DNA from: Burkholderia paludis
GTDB lineage: Bacteria; Pseudomonadota; Gammaproteobacteria; Burkholderiales; Burkholderiaceae
Assembly: GCF_000732615.1 (NCBI RefSeq)
Contig: NZ_JPGL01000014.1
Coordinates: forward strand, 62,001-126,000
Direction of reading: 5' to 3'
DNA: 64,000 nt
Shown: in pieces, positions 27,691 through 37,339 of the stretch
Position numbering within the stretch: position 1 is the first letter of the stretch
Layout: each line of letters starts with the position of its first letter
Translations under genes and position numbers: made by a program
Notes under the pieces: generated by a model
Database searches by the model: none
Seen by the model: the letters and a program-made list of their open reading frames with translations, nothing else
What the model was told of the DNA's origin: nothing

Positions 27691-29613
27691 ATGGATATTT
27701 ACAGCAGCTTCGCGAACCGCTTCGAAAAGACGCGAGAGGAAGAGCTCTCGCTGGAGGAGTACCTCGCGCTCTGCAAGAACGATCCATCCGCGTACGCGAC
27801 GGCTGGTGAACGCATGCTGGAAGCAATCGGGGAACCTGAACACATCGATACCCGCAACGAGCCGCGCCTGTCGCGGATCTTTGCGAACAAGGTCATCAAG
27901 GTCTATCCCGCATTCCGTGAGTTCTACGGAATGGAGGAAGTGATCGAGCAGGTGGTCGCGTATTTCCGTCACGCCGCGCAAGGGCTCGAAGAGAAGAAGC
28001 AGATCCTGTATCTGCTTGGCCCGGTGGGCGGCGGCAAGTCGTCGATCGCCGAGCGTCTGAAGCAACTGATGGAGCGCGTGCCGTTCTATTCGCTGAAGGG
28101 CTCGCCCGTCAACGAATCGCCGCTCGGGCTGTTCGACTACGACGAAGACGGCCCGATCCTCGAGGAACAGTACGGCATTCCGCGCCGCTACCTGAAGAGC
28201 ATCCTGAGTCCGTGGGCCGTCAAGCGCCTGCATGAATACAACGGCGACATCCGCCAGTTCCGCGTGGTGCGCCGCTATCCGTCGATCCTGCGGCAGGTCG
28301 GCATCGCGAAGACCGAGCCAGGCGACGAAAACAACCAGGACATCTCGTCGCTGGTCGGCAAGGTCGACATCCGCAAGCTCGAACAGTACGCGCAGGACGA
28401 TGCCGACGCCTACAGCTACTCGGGCGGCCTGTGCCTCGCGAACCAGGGCCTGCTCGAGTTCGTCGAAATGTTCAAGGCGCCGATCAAGGTGCTGCACCCG
28501 CTGCTCACCGCCACGCAGGAAGGCAACTTCAAGGGCACCGAGGGCTTCGGCGCGATTCCGTTCGACGGGATCATCCTCGCGCACTCGAACGAGTCGGAAT
28601 GGAAGGCGTTCCGCAACAACCGCAACAACGAGGCACTGCTCGACCGGATCTTCGTCGTGAAGGTGCCGTACTGCCTGCGCGTGTCGGAAGAGACCAAGAT
28701 CTACGAGAAGCTGATCCGCAACTCGTCGCTGGCCGAGGCCGTGTGCGCGCCGGGCACGTTGAAGATGATGTCGCAGTTCTCGGTGCTGTCGCGCCTGCAC
28801 GAGCCGGAGAATTCGAGCCTGTTCTCGAAGATGCAGGTGTACGACGGCGAAAACCTGAAGGACACCGATCCGAAGGCGAAGTCGTATCAGGAATACCGCG
28901 ACTACGCGGGTGTGGACGAAGGGATGACGGGTGTGTCGACCCGCTTCGCGTTCAAGATCCTGTCGCGCGTGTTCAACTTCGATTCGAGCGAGGTCGCGGC
29001 CAACCCCGTGCACCTGATGTACGTGCTCGAACAGCAGATCGAACGCGAGCAGTTCCCGCCGGAAACCGAACAGAAGTACCTGTCCTTCGTGAAGGACGTG
29101 CTGGCCGGGCGCTACGCGGAGTTCATCGGCAAGGAGATCCAGACGGCGTACCTCGAGTCGTATTCGGAGTATGGCCAGAACATCTTCGACCGCTACGTCA
29201 CGTATGCCGACTTCTGGATCCAGGACCAGGAATTCCGCGATCACGATACCGGCGAGAGCTTCGACCGCGCCGCGCTGAACGCGGAGCTGGAGAAGATCGA
29301 GAAGCCGGCGGGAATCAGCAATCCGAAGGATTACCGCAACGAGATCGTGAACTTCGTGTTGCGCGCACGGGCGGCGAATGCCGGCAAGAATCCCGTGTGG
29401 ACGAGCTACGAGAAGTTGCGCGTCGTGATCGAGAAGAAGATGTTCTCGAACACCGAGGAACTGCTGCCGGTGATTTCGTTCAACGCAAAGGGTTCGGCGG
29501 AGGAGCAGCGCAAGCATGAGGACTTTGTGAACCGGATGGTCGCGAAGGGCTATACGCCGAAGCAGGTGAGGCTGCTTTGCGACTGGTACCTGCGCGTGCG
29601 CAAGTCCTCATGA
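27691..29613 (+). CDS. prkA: PrkA serine protein kinase (YeaG homologue)
   Basis: This 640-residue protein combines an N-terminal AAA-like P-loop domain (YLLGPVGGGKSSIAERL, residues 107-123) with the C-terminal PrkA kinase domain. Conserved segments include GSPVNESPLGLFDYDEDGP, SGGLCLANQGLLEFVEMFKA and PLLTATQEGNFKGTEGFGAI. In E. coli, YeaG works in nitrogen-starvation and stationary-phase responses; in Bacillus, PrkA acts in sporulation control. It heads a conserved trio with yeaH and spoVR. The ATG at 27691 follows a strong GGGAGGT site; an upstream in-frame start at 27631 would add 20 atypical residues. Confidence 0.93.
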   Translation: MDIYSSFANRFEKTREEELSLEEYLALCKNDPSAYATAGERMLEAIGEPEHIDTRNEPRLSRIFANKVIKVYPAFREFYGMEEVIEQVVAYFRHAAQGLEEKKQILYLLGPVGGGKSSIAERLKQLMERVPFYSLKGSPVNESPLGLFDYDEDGPILEEQYGIPRRYLKSILSPWAVKRLHEYNGDIRQFRVVRRYPSILRQVGIAKTEPGDENNQDISSLVGKVDIRKLEQYAQDDADAYSYSGGLCLANQGLLEFVEMFKAPIKVLHPLLTATQEGNFKGTEGFGAIPFDGIILAHSNESEWKAFRNNRNNEALLDRIFVVKVPYCLRVSEETKIYEKLIRNSSLAEAVCAPGTLKMMSQFSVLSRLHEPENSSLFSKMQVYDGENLKDTDPKAKSYQEYRDYAGVDEGMTGVSTRFAFKILSRVFNFDSSEVAANPVHLMYVLEQQIEREQFPPETEQKYLSFVKDVLAGRYAEFIGKEIQTAYLESYSEYGQNIFDRYVTYADFWIQDQEFRDHDTGESFDRAALNAELEKIEKPAGISNPKDYRNEIVNFVLRARAANAGKNPVWTSYEKLRVVIEKKMFSNTEELLPVISFNAKGSAEEQRKHEDFVNRMVAKGYTPKQVRLLCDWYLRVRKSS

Positions 29614-29627
29614 CGCGCGCGGTACCG

Positions 29628-29668
29628 CGCCCGTACGGCGGTGCCGTGCGGGCGTCTTCAGAGACGCC
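29628..29668 (+). promoter_or_regulatory. Overlapping alternative hairpins between prkA and yeaH
   Basis: Hairpin A pairs CGCCCGTACGG (29628-29638) with CCGTGCGGGCG (29644-29654), 11 bp with one G-U pair. Hairpin B pairs GGCGTCT (29651-29657) with AGACGCC (29662-29668), 7 bp with a TCAG loop. They share bases 29651-29654 and cannot form at once. No long T-tract follows, so this is more likely an RNA-processing, attenuation or stability element separating prkA from yeaH-spoVR than a full terminator. Confidence 0.5.
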
Positions 29669-29738
29669 GCCCGCATGACGGCAGACGGCATGTGCGGCGA
29701 GCGTCCCGGCATATCGACATTCGAGCGGGAGACCGGGA

Positions 29739-31007
29739 GTGCTTCATCAAATCATCGACCGCAGGCTGGCCGGCAAAAACAAGAGTATCGCCAACCGCGA
29801 ACGCTTTCTGCGTCGCGTCAAGAACTACATTCGTCGCGCCGTGTCGGACGCGGTGCGCGACCGTAGCATCAAGGACATCCAGAGCACGCAGAGCATCACG
29901 ATCCCGCGCAAGGACATCGCGGAGCCGAGTTTCCGGCACGGGCCGGGCGGGCGCCGCGAACACGTGCACCCCGGCAACGAGGACTACGTGCGCGGCGACA
30001 AGATCCCGCGCCCGCAGGGCGGCGCGGGCGGCGGCGGCAGCCAGGCGAGCAACGAGGGCGACGGGCAGGACGACTTCGTGTTCGAGCTGTCGCGCGACGA
30101 GTTCATGCAGTACTTCTTCGACGATCTCGAACTGCCGCGCCTCGTGAAGACGCACCTGCTGACGGTGCCGAGCTGGAAGAACGTGCGCGCGGGCTGGTCG
30201 GCGGAAGGCACGCCGAACAACATCGACGTCGTGCGCTCGCTGCGCAGCGCGCTCGGGCGGCGCATCGCGCTCGGCTCGCCGCTCGTCAACGAGCTGCGCG
30301 AGCTCGAGGCGCAGCTGGAAGCGCTGCAGAGCGACCCGGAAGACCGTCGCGCGGAAATCGCGGTGCTCGAGGCCGAGATCCATCACCTGAAGGGGCGCAT
30401 CTGGCGGATTCCGTTCATCGATCCGTTCGACCTGCGCTACATCAACCGCGTGAAGCAGCCGCAACCGTCGAGCCAGGCCGTGATGTTCTGCCTGATGGAC
30501 GTGTCGGGCTCGATGGACGAGCAGCGCAAGGATCTCTCGAAGCGCTTCTTCATCCTGCTTTACCTGTTCCTCAAGCGCAACTACGAGCGCATCGAGGTCG
30601 TGTTCATCCGGCACCACACGCGCGCCGAGGAAGTCGACGAGGACACCTTCTTCCATTCGACGGAGAGCGGCGGCACGGTCGTGTCGAGCGCGCTCGAACT
30701 GATGCGCAAGGTGATGAACGAGCGCTACTCGCCGACCGAGTGGAACATCTACGGTGCGCAGGCGTCCGACGGCGACAACTGGACCGACGACTCGCCGAAG
30801 TGTCGCAAAATCCTGGAAGAGGATATCCTCACGAAGACGCGTTACTTCGCGTATATCCAGGTCGCGCCGGAAGAGCAGAACCTGTGGCTGGAATACGCGC
30901 AACTGGCCTTGTCGCAGCCGCATCTGGCGATGAAGAAAGTCGAATCGGCTGCCGACATTTACCCGGTGTTTCGCGAATTGTTCGAAAAGCAGGTGGAAAT
31001 GTCATGA
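29739..31007 (+). CDS. yeaH: YeaH/YhbH family protein (DUF444)
   Basis: This 422-residue protein matches YeaH: HQIIDRRLAGKNKSIANRER at the start, a Gly-rich loop around residues 93-110, and a von Willebrand A-like domain with a MIDAS-type metal motif DVSGSMDEQRKD (254-265). It ends with EYAQLALSQPHLAMKKVESA. It is always found with PrkA and SpoVR and may be a PrkA partner or substrate; its biochemistry is unknown. The start is GTG 29739 with an upstream GAGCGGGA site. Its stop overlaps the spoVR start. Confidence 0.88.
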   Translation: MLHQIIDRRLAGKNKSIANRERFLRRVKNYIRRAVSDAVRDRSIKDIQSTQSITIPRKDIAEPSFRHGPGGRREHVHPGNEDYVRGDKIPRPQGGAGGGGSQASNEGDGQDDFVFELSRDEFMQYFFDDLELPRLVKTHLLTVPSWKNVRAGWSAEGTPNNIDVVRSLRSALGRRIALGSPLVNELRELEAQLEALQSDPEDRRAEIAVLEAEIHHLKGRIWRIPFIDPFDLRYINRVKQPQPSSQAVMFCLMDVSGSMDEQRKDLSKRFFILLYLFLKRNYERIEVVFIRHHTRAEEVDEDTFFHSTESGGTVVSSALELMRKVMNERYSPTEWNIYGAQASDGDNWTDDSPKCRKILEEDILTKTRYFAYIQVAPEEQNLWLEYAQLALSQPHLAMKKVESAADIYPVFRELFEKQVEMS

Positions 31008-32683
31008 CGACGCGCCATCTGCACAACGAGTCGCGCGGCTACGAGCCGCGCCCTTCCGGCGACGACACGGCCGGCCCTGCCGCATCGCAGCAACGCGCGC
31101 AGGCCGAACCGTCGCCGCCGGCCGCCGACTTGCCCGGTTCCGGGCAAAAGGAAGCGCGTATGAACGTTGCCGAACGCAAGCCGCTGCCGTGCCCGTCCGA
31201 CTGGACCTTCGAATTGCTCGAGGAGTACGACACGCACATCTCGCAGGTCGCCGAACAATACGAACTCGACATCTACCCGATCCAGCTCGAATTGATCAGC
31301 GCCGAGCAGATGATGGATGCGTACGCGTCGGTCGGGATGCCCGTCAACTACCGTCACTGGTCGTTCGGCAAGCATTTCCTGTCGACCGAGAAGAGCTACC
31401 GCCGCGGCCAGATGGGCCTCGCGTACGAAATCGTCATCAACTCGAATCCGTGCATCGCCTATCTGATGGAAGAGAACACGATGACGATGCAGGCGCTCGT
31501 CATCGCGCACGCGGCGTACGGGCACAATTCGTTCTTCAAGGGCAACTACCTGTTCCGGCTGTGGACCGACGCGCACGCGATCATCGACTATCTCGTGTAT
31601 GCGAAGAACTACGTCGCGGAATGCGAGGAGCGCTACGGCCTCGATCGCGTCGAGGAACTGCTCGATTCGTGCCATGCGCTGATGAACTACGGCGTGGACC
31701 GCTACAAGCGTCCGCAGAAGCCGTCGCTGTCGAAGGAGGCCGCGCTGCGGCGCGAGCGCGAAGCGTACCTGCAGTCGCAGGTCAACGAATTGTGGCGCAC
31801 GCTGCCGGGTAAGAAGCCCGAGCAGATGGAAGAGCAGGAAGGCCGCTATCCGCCCGAGCCGCAGGAGAACCTGCTGTATTTCGCGGAGAAGAACGCGCCG
31901 CTGCTCGAGCCGTGGGAGCGGGAAGTGATCCGCATCGTGCGCAAGATCGGCCAGTATTTTTATCCGCAGCGGCAGACGCAGGTGATGAACGAAGGCTGGG
32001 CGACGTTCTGGCACTACACGCTGCTGAACACGCTGTACAACCAGGGCAAGCTGGAAGACGGCTTCATGATGGAGTTCCTGCATTCGCACAGCAACGTGGT
32101 CTACCAGCCGCCGGTCACGAAGCCGTACTACAGCGGGATCAACCCGTATGCGCTCGGTTTCTCGATGATGAGCGACATCCGGCGGATCTGCGAAGCGCCG
32201 ACGGACGAGGACTACAAGTGGTTCCCGGAGATCGCGGGCACGCCGTGGTTGCCCGCGATGCACTACGCGATGCGCAACTTCAAGGACGAGAGCTTCATCG
32301 CGCAGTACCTGTCGCCGAACCTGATCCGCGAAATGCGGCTGTTCTCGGTGCTCGACGACGACATGCGAGATTCGCTCGAGGTGTCGGCGATCCACGACGA
32401 TTCCGGCTACCAGTACGTGCGGCAGGCGCTGTCGAGGCAGTACGACATCCATCACCGCGAGCCGAACATCCAGGTGTGGGCGGTGAACACGCGCGGCGAC
32501 CGCAGCCTCACGCTGCGCCACTTCATGACCGACAACCGCCACCTGTCGAACGACAGCGACGAAGTGCTCAAGCACATGGCGCGGCTCTGGCAGTTCGACG
32601 TGTTCCTGGAAAGCGTCGACGAGGCCGGCACCGTGCGCAAGCGCTACGAGTGCCGCTACGTGCCGCCCGAGGTGCGCGTCTGA
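31004..32683 (+). CDS. spoVR: SpoVR family protein (YcgB homologue)
   Basis: The core (from about residue 60) is closely similar to E. coli YcgB: SAEQMMDAYASVGMPVNYRH, EIVINSNPCIAYLMEENTMT, the HAAYGHNSFFKGNYLF metal-like motif, YFYPQRQTQVMNEGWATFWH and NVVYQPPVTKPYYSGINPYA. Conserved His/Glu residues hint at a metalloenzyme, but activity is unknown. The ATG at 31004 overlaps the yeaH stop (ATGA) and gives 559 residues. An internal ATG at 31160 with AAAGGAAG upstream gives 507 residues, nearer the family length. The N-terminal 52 residues are low-complexity, rich in Pro/Ala/Ser/Gly. Confidence 0.88.
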   Translation: MTTRHLHNESRGYEPRPSGDDTAGPAASQQRAQAEPSPPAADLPGSGQKEARMNVAERKPLPCPSDWTFELLEEYDTHISQVAEQYELDIYPIQLELISAEQMMDAYASVGMPVNYRHWSFGKHFLSTEKSYRRGQMGLAYEIVINSNPCIAYLMEENTMTMQALVIAHAAYGHNSFFKGNYLFRLWTDAHAIIDYLVYAKNYVAECEERYGLDRVEELLDSCHALMNYGVDRYKRPQKPSLSKEAALRREREAYLQSQVNELWRTLPGKKPEQMEEQEGRYPPEPQENLLYFAEKNAPLLEPWEREVIRIVRKIGQYFYPQRQTQVMNEGWATFWHYTLLNTLYNQGKLEDGFMMEFLHSHSNVVYQPPVTKPYYSGINPYALGFSMMSDIRRICEAPTDEDYKWFPEIAGTPWLPAMHYAMRNFKDESFIAQYLSPNLIREMRLFSVLDDDMRDSLEVSAIHDDSGYQYVRQALSRQYDIHHREPNIQVWAVNTRGDRSLTLRHFMTDNRHLSNDSDEVLKHMARLWQFDVFLESVDEAGTVRKRYECRYVPPEVRV

Positions 32684-32710
32684 GCGTCTTCCGCCGGACA
32701 GTTTGCATGG

Positions 32711-32736
32711 AACGCCAGCCTGCGGGCTGGCGTTTT
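32711..32736 (+). terminator. Intrinsic terminator of prkA-yeaH-spoVR
   Basis: AACGCCAGCC and GGCTGGCG form a stem with loop TGCG, followed by TTTT. It lies 28 bp after the spoVR stop. Confidence 0.9.
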
Positions 32737-32915
32737 CATATGACGAACACGTGGCAGGAGAAAATTTTTCTGCATCCGGACGAACCCGGAGAGTCTGTTA
32801 CTTTACATTTCGCTAAAATTCCGTAGCGCCGTGCGCCGGAACCGGTGCCACGTCGACCGTACGCGGCGGCCTCGGCCGTCTCGCCCAGAAAGTACTATAA
32901 GGAACAGACCAACCC

Positions 32916-34220
32916 ATGGACGTCCAGACCGACCAAGCTGCGCTGTCCGCGCATGACACCCGGCGGCGCGTGTTCGCCATCGTCGGCGCCTCATCGGGCA
33001 ACCTCGTCGAGTGGTTCGACTTCTACATCTACTCGTTCTGTGCGCTGTACTTCGCGCCGGCGTTCTTTCCGAGCGGCAACACGACGACGCAGCTGCTGAA
33101 CACGGCGGGCGTGTTCGCGGCGGGCTTCCTGATGCGTCCGATCGGCGGCTGGCTGTTCGGCCGCATCGCCGACCGTCATGGCCGCCGCAACGCGATGATG
33201 ATCTCGGTGCTGATGATGTGCGGCGGTTCGCTCGTGATCGCGGTGCTGCCGACCTATGCGCAGATCGGCGCGCTCGCGCCGGCGCTGCTGCTGGTCGCGC
33301 GGCTGTTCCAGGGGCTGTCGGTGGGCGGCGAATACGGCACGAGCGCGACCTACATGAGCGAGGTGGCGCTGAAGGGCCGCCGCGGCTTCTTTGCGTCGTT
33401 CCAGTACGTGACGCTGATCGGCGGCCAGCTGTGCGCGCTGCTGGTGCTCGTGATCCTGCAGCAGACGCTGTCGTCCGACGAACTGAAGGCGTGGGGCTGG
33501 CGCATTCCGTTCGTGGTCGGCGCGGCGGCCGCGCTGATTTCGCTGTACCTGCGCAAGTCGCTCGACGAGACGTCGACGAACGAATCGCGCGACAAGAAGC
33601 ACGCGGGCACGATTCGCGGCGTGTGGCAGCACAAGGGCGCGTTCTTCACGGTGGTCGGCTTCACGGCCGGCGGCTCGCTGATCTTCTACACGTTCACGAC
33701 CTACATGCAGAAGTACCTCGTGAACACGGCCGGCATGCATGCGAAGACGGCCAGCAACGTGATGACCGTCGCGCTGCTCGTCTACATGCTGATGCAGCCG
33801 GTGTTCGGCGCGCTGTCCGACAGGATCGGCCGCCGTACGTCGATGATCCTGTTCGGCGCGTTCGCGGTGATCGGCACGGTGCCGCTGATGCACGCGCTGA
33901 AGGACGTGACGAGCCCCGTCGCGGCGTTCGTGCTGATCACGGTTGCGCTCGCGATCGTCAGCTTTTACACGTCGATCAGTGGCCTGATCAAGGCCGAGAT
34001 GTTCCCGCCGGAAGTGCGCGCGATGGGTGTCGGCCTGTCGTATGCGGTCGCGAACGCGATCTTCGGCGGCTCGGCCGAATACGTCGCGCTGTGGTTCAAG
34101 TCGGTCGGCAGCGAGGAGACCTTCTACTGGTACGTGACCGTGCTGTGCGCGATCTCGCTCATCGTGTCGTGGCGGATGCGCGACCCGAGCAAGGAAGGGT
34201 ATCTGCGCCACGAGCCGTGA
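32916..34220 (+). CDS. kgtP: Alpha-ketoglutarate permease KgtP
   Basis: This 434-residue MHS-type major facilitator is closely similar to E. coli KgtP throughout: [80 protein letters not shown] and [20 protein letters not shown]. It imports 2-oxoglutarate with protons across the inner membrane. It is flanked on both sides by intrinsic terminators, so it is a single-gene transcription unit. No dedicated regulator is adjacent. Confidence 0.93.
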   Translation: MDVQTDQAALSAHDTRRRVFAIVGASSGNLVEWFDFYIYSFCALYFAPAFFPSGNTTTQLLNTAGVFAAGFLMRPIGGWLFGRIADRHGRRNAMMISVLMMCGGSLVIAVLPTYAQIGALAPALLLVARLFQGLSVGGEYGTSATYMSEVALKGRRGFFASFQYVTLIGGQLCALLVLVILQQTLSSDELKAWGWRIPFVVGAAAALISLYLRKSLDETSTNESRDKKHAGTIRGVWQHKGAFFTVVGFTAGGSLIFYTFTTYMQKYLVNTAGMHAKTASNVMTVALLVYMLMQPVFGALSDRIGRRTSMILFGAFAVIGTVPLMHALKDVTSPVAAFVLITVALAIVSFYTSISGLIKAEMFPPEVRAMGVGLSYAVANAIFGGSAEYVALWFKSVGSEETFYWYVTVLCAISLIVSWRMRDPSKEGYLRHEP

Positions 34221-34254
34221 TCGGCCGCGCATTGCGCGCCACCGAGTCATGACG

Positions 34255-34287
34255 AACGTCCCGCCCGCCCGGCGGGACGTTTTTTTT
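34255..34287 (+). terminator. Intrinsic terminator of kgtP
   Basis: AACGTCCCGCC and GGCGGGACGT form an 11-bp-class stem with a 5-base loop, followed by eight T. The converging LysR gene ends 12 bp beyond it, and the stem could serve both directions. Confidence 0.92.
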
Positions 34288-34298
34288 GGGGCATGCGA

Positions 34299-35228
34299 TT
34301 ACGCGAGCGGCGGCAGCCCGGAAGCGGGCGCCGGGTCGGCCACGCTCGACCGGCGGCCTTGCTCGACCAGCCAGTCGAACATCTGCTCGACGATCGGCGA
34401 GCGCGAAGGGCCTTCCATGCGCGACAGCCACCACGTGGTGCCGGGCAGGCGCGGGTAGTCGTCGAGCACGGCGAGCGCGTGCTGGTCGATGCCGGCCTGC
34501 GCGACGAGGCGCGGCAGGCACGCGAGGCCGCGGCCGCGCAGCACGGCGTCCAGCACGAGCCGCTGGTCGTCGTAGATCGCCTGCATCCGGAACGCCGACA
34601 ACTGCTCGCGAAACACCGTCGCCATGCGCTCGTCGGTCAGGCTCGCTTCGAGGCAGACGACGCCCGCGTGCCGCGGATGTTCGGCGCGCGGCAGGCGGTC
34701 GAGCTGCTCCGCGAGCGGTGCCGCGCACACCGTCACCCATTCGTCCCGCATGAACGGAATATCGATCAGGCCGGGCTGCAGCATCGGCCGCGTGCCGATC
34801 GTCATGTCGACGTCGATTTCGTCGACATAGCGCGCGGTTTCGTCGGTCGACAGCAGCGGGCACAGGTCGGGCAGGGCCTGCTGCAACGCATCGAGGCGCG
34901 GTTGCAGCCAGCCGTGCAGCAGCGGCGCGGGACACACCAGCACGACGAGCCCCGGGTTCAGATAGGTGGCGATGCGGTCGAGCCCGCCGCGCAACGTGTC
35001 CATCGCGCGCTGCACGCTGCGCTGCAGGATCTCGCCGGCAATGGTCAGCTCGACGCCGCGGCCGCGCCTGCGAAACAGCGGTTGCCCGAGCTGGGCTTCG
35101 AGCTGCTGGATCTGGTGGCTGATCGCCGATTGCGACAGGTGCAGCTCGTCGGCCGCGCGCGAGAAATTGCCCAGCCGTGCCGCGGATTCGAAGCCGGTCA
35201 GCAACTTGAGGGACGGAACGCGTTGCAT
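34299..35228 (-). CDS. LysR-family regulator of the agmatine genes (GcvA-like)
   Basis: This 309-residue protein has the GcvA-type winged helix (FESAARLGNFSRAADELHLS, then QSAISHQIQQLEAQLGQPLF) and a substrate-sensing domain with an aromatic-rich C-terminus (GTTWWLSRMEGP). It diverges from aguA across a 101-bp AT-rich gap, which makes it the likely regulator of the aguA-aguB cluster, sensing agmatine, N-carbamoylputrescine or putrescine. The ligand is inferred from position. Confidence 0.85.
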   Translation of the reverse strand: MQRVPSLKLLTGFESAARLGNFSRAADELHLSQSAISHQIQQLEAQLGQPLFRRRGRGVELTIAGEILQRSVQRAMDTLRGGLDRIATYLNPGLVVLVCPAPLLHGWLQPRLDALQQALPDLCPLLSTDETARYVDEIDVDMTIGTRPMLQPGLIDIPFMRDEWVTVCAAPLAEQLDRLPRAEHPRHAGVVCLEASLTDERMATVFREQLSAFRMQAIYDDQRLVLDAVLRGRGLACLPRLVAQAGIDQHALAVLDDYPRLPGTTWWLSRMEGPSRSPIVEQMFDWLVEQGRRSSVADPAPASGLPPLA

Positions 35229-35329
35229 CGAGATATGAGGTGAATTGATTAATTAAGCCAAAAAATATCAATATTCATCAAGTTTAACCTGACGCACAAT
35301 CGGCCATCAATCACAACGGAGGCTGATCG
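35229..35329. promoter_or_regulatory. Divergent LysR/aguA promoter region
   Basis: This gap is strongly AT-rich. It contains TTGATTAATTAA (around 35245-35256) and the dyad AATAT-CA-ATATT (35264-35275), both plausible LysR half-sites of the T-N11-A class. Both promoters must lie here because the genes start at its edges. Confidence 0.5.
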
Positions 35330-36367
35330 ATGGGTCGCTTCGATGCTCGCCAGCGCGGTTACCGGATGCCCGCCGAATGGGAATCCATGGACGCCACCTG
35401 GCTCGGATGGCCGGTTCTCGACGATCGGGAAACGCTGTGGGGAAGCCACTACGCGCAGGTTTGCGATGAATTCGCGCTGGTCGCGCGGACGATCGCCCGC
35501 TATCAGCGCTGCGTGGTGGCGGTGCATCACAGTCAGGCCGACGCCGCGCGCGAACGGGTGGGCGCGAGCGTCGACGTGCTGCCGGTCGCGGCCGAAGACA
35601 ACTGGCTGCGCGATTGCGGGCCCGTCTTCCTCGTCAGCGAGCGACACGGGCTCGGCGCGGCCGTGTTCCGCTTCAATTGCTGGGGCGAGAAATACCAGCC
35701 GTACGACGGTTGCCAGCAGGCCGGGCAGGACATCGCACGCGCGGCCGGCGCCGACATCTTCAACTCGCACATGGTGCTGGAGGGCGGCTCGTTCTATGTC
35801 GACGGGCAAGGCACGCTGGTCACCACCGAGAGCTGCCTGCTGCATCCGAATCGCAACCCGCACCTGAGCCGCGCGGAGATCGAGGCGGAGCTCCGCCGCA
35901 TGCTGGGCGTCGAGAAGATCGTATGGCTGCCCGGCAATCCGGACGAAGTCGAGACGAACGGGCACGTGGACGGCATCGCGTCGTTCGTCGCGCCCGGCCG
36001 GATGCTGTGCCAGACCGCGCTGCCCGAGCAGGGCGACTATTACCGCGTGATGCGCGAGAACCGCCGTGCGCTGGAACTCGCAACCGATGCGGCCGGGCGC
36101 CGGTTCGAGCTGCTCGACCTGCCGTCGCCGATCGTCGGCGAACGCTTCGGCTCCGAGCGCTACTGCGACTGTTACGCGAACTACATTCTGGTGAATGGCG
36201 CCGTGATCGTGACCGCGTTCGGCGTCGAACAGGATCGGGCCGCGCACGATGCATTCAGTCGAGCGTTCCCGGGGCGCAAGGTGGAGATGTTGCCGATCCC
36301 GACGCTGTCGATCGGCGGCGGCAGCATCCACTGTTCGACGCAGCAGCAGCCTTCCATCCCGCACTGA
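35330..36367 (+). CDS. aguA: Agmatine deiminase (agmatine iminohydrolase)
   Basis: This 345-residue cytoplasmic enzyme of the PAD_porph guanidino-hydrolase superfamily has the expected catalytic elements: Asp95 in NWLRDCGPVF, His212 in TNGHVDG and Cys335 in GGGSIHCSTQQQP. It hydrolyses agmatine to N-carbamoylputrescine and ammonia. There is no signal peptide. aguB follows 47 bp downstream, completing conversion to putrescine. The residue after the Asp is Cys instead of the Thr seen in both exported paralogues downstream. Confidence 0.93.
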   Translation: MGRFDARQRGYRMPAEWESMDATWLGWPVLDDRETLWGSHYAQVCDEFALVARTIARYQRCVVAVHHSQADAARERVGASVDVLPVAAEDNWLRDCGPVFLVSERHGLGAAVFRFNCWGEKYQPYDGCQQAGQDIARAAGADIFNSHMVLEGGSFYVDGQGTLVTTESCLLHPNRNPHLSRAEIEAELRRMLGVEKIVWLPGNPDEVETNGHVDGIASFVAPGRMLCQTALPEQGDYYRVMRENRRALELATDAAGRRFELLDLPSPIVGERFGSERYCDCYANYILVNGAVIVTAFGVEQDRAAHDAFSRAFPGRKVEMLPIPTLSIGGGSIHCSTQQQPSIPH

Positions 36368-36414
36368 GCGGCCTTTCGTCAGCGGTCTTACGGTTCTACC
36401 GGGGAGCACTCGCC

Positions 36415-37329
36415 GTGCCGTCCAAACACATCACCGTCGCCGCCGTGCAGATGGCGTCGGGCAGCTGGCATCTCGAAGACAACATGGCCACCGCGGAGCG
36501 CCTGATCCGCGCGGCCGCCGCGCAGGGCGCGAATCTCGTGCTGTGCCCGGAGCTGTTCGCGATGCCGTACTTCTGCCTCGACCAGAACGTGCGCCATCTC
36601 GAACTCGCGCAGCCGTTCGAAGGCAACGCACAGATCGCCCGGTTCGCGGCGCTGGCCGGCGAACTCGGCATCGTGCTGCCGATCGGCTTCTTCGAGCGCG
36701 CGGGCAATGCCGCGTACAACTCGGTCGCCGTGGCGGACGCCGACGGGCGCGTGCTCGGCGTCTATCGCAAGACGCATATCCCGGACGGGCCCGGCTATAC
36801 GGAGAAGTTCTATTTCACGCCCGGCGACACCGGCTTCAAGGTGTGGGACACGCGCTTCGGCCGGATCGGCATCGGCATCTGTTGGGACCAGTGGTATCCG
36901 GAGACGGCGCGCAGCCTCGCGCTGATGGGCGCGGAGCTGCTGTGCTTTCCGACCATCATCGGCTCGGAGCCGTTCAGCAGCGCGTTCGATTCGGCCGGCC
37001 ACTGGCAGCGCACGATGCAGGGCCATGCGGCGGCCAACATGGTGCCGGTCGTGGCGGCGAACCGGATCGGCCGCGAGGTCGGCTTCGGCAACGACAATCC
37101 GCAGCAGCAGGGGCTGACCGGCGTGTTCTACGGCTCGAGCTTCATCGCGGATCACACCGGCGAGAAGCGGGCCGAAGCGAACCGCACCGACGAAGCCGTG
37201 CTCGTGCATGCGTTCGACCTCGACGCGATACGCGCCGACCGGCAATCGTGGGGCTTCTTCCGCGATCGCCGCCCGGAGATGTATCGCACGTTGCTGACCA
37301 GCGACGGCGTATCGTCCTGCTATCGATAA
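36415..37329 (+). CDS. aguB: N-carbamoylputrescine amidase
   Basis: This 304-residue carbon-nitrogen hydrolase has the Glu-Lys-Cys triad: Glu in VLCPELFAMPYFCLDQ, Lys in YRKTHIPDGPGYTEKFYFTP and Cys in IGICWDQWYPETAR. The segment FPTIIGSEPFSSAFDSAGHW is characteristic of AguB. It hydrolyses N-carbamoylputrescine to putrescine, carbon dioxide and ammonia. The GTG start at 36415 has GGGGAG 8 bp upstream. It sits between aguA and the PotF-like gene, only 10 bp from the latter, so the three form an operon. Confidence 0.93.
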   Translation: MPSKHITVAAVQMASGSWHLEDNMATAERLIRAAAAQGANLVLCPELFAMPYFCLDQNVRHLELAQPFEGNAQIARFAALAGELGIVLPIGFFERAGNAAYNSVAVADADGRVLGVYRKTHIPDGPGYTEKFYFTPGDTGFKVWDTRFGRIGIGICWDQWYPETARSLALMGAELLCFPTIIGSEPFSSAFDSAGHWQRTMQGHAAANMVPVVAANRIGREVGFGNDNPQQQGLTGVFYGSSFIADHTGEKRAEANRTDEAVLVHAFDLDAIRADRQSWGFFRDRRPEMYRTLLTSDGVSSCYR

Positions 37330-37339
37330 GGGGGCCGCG

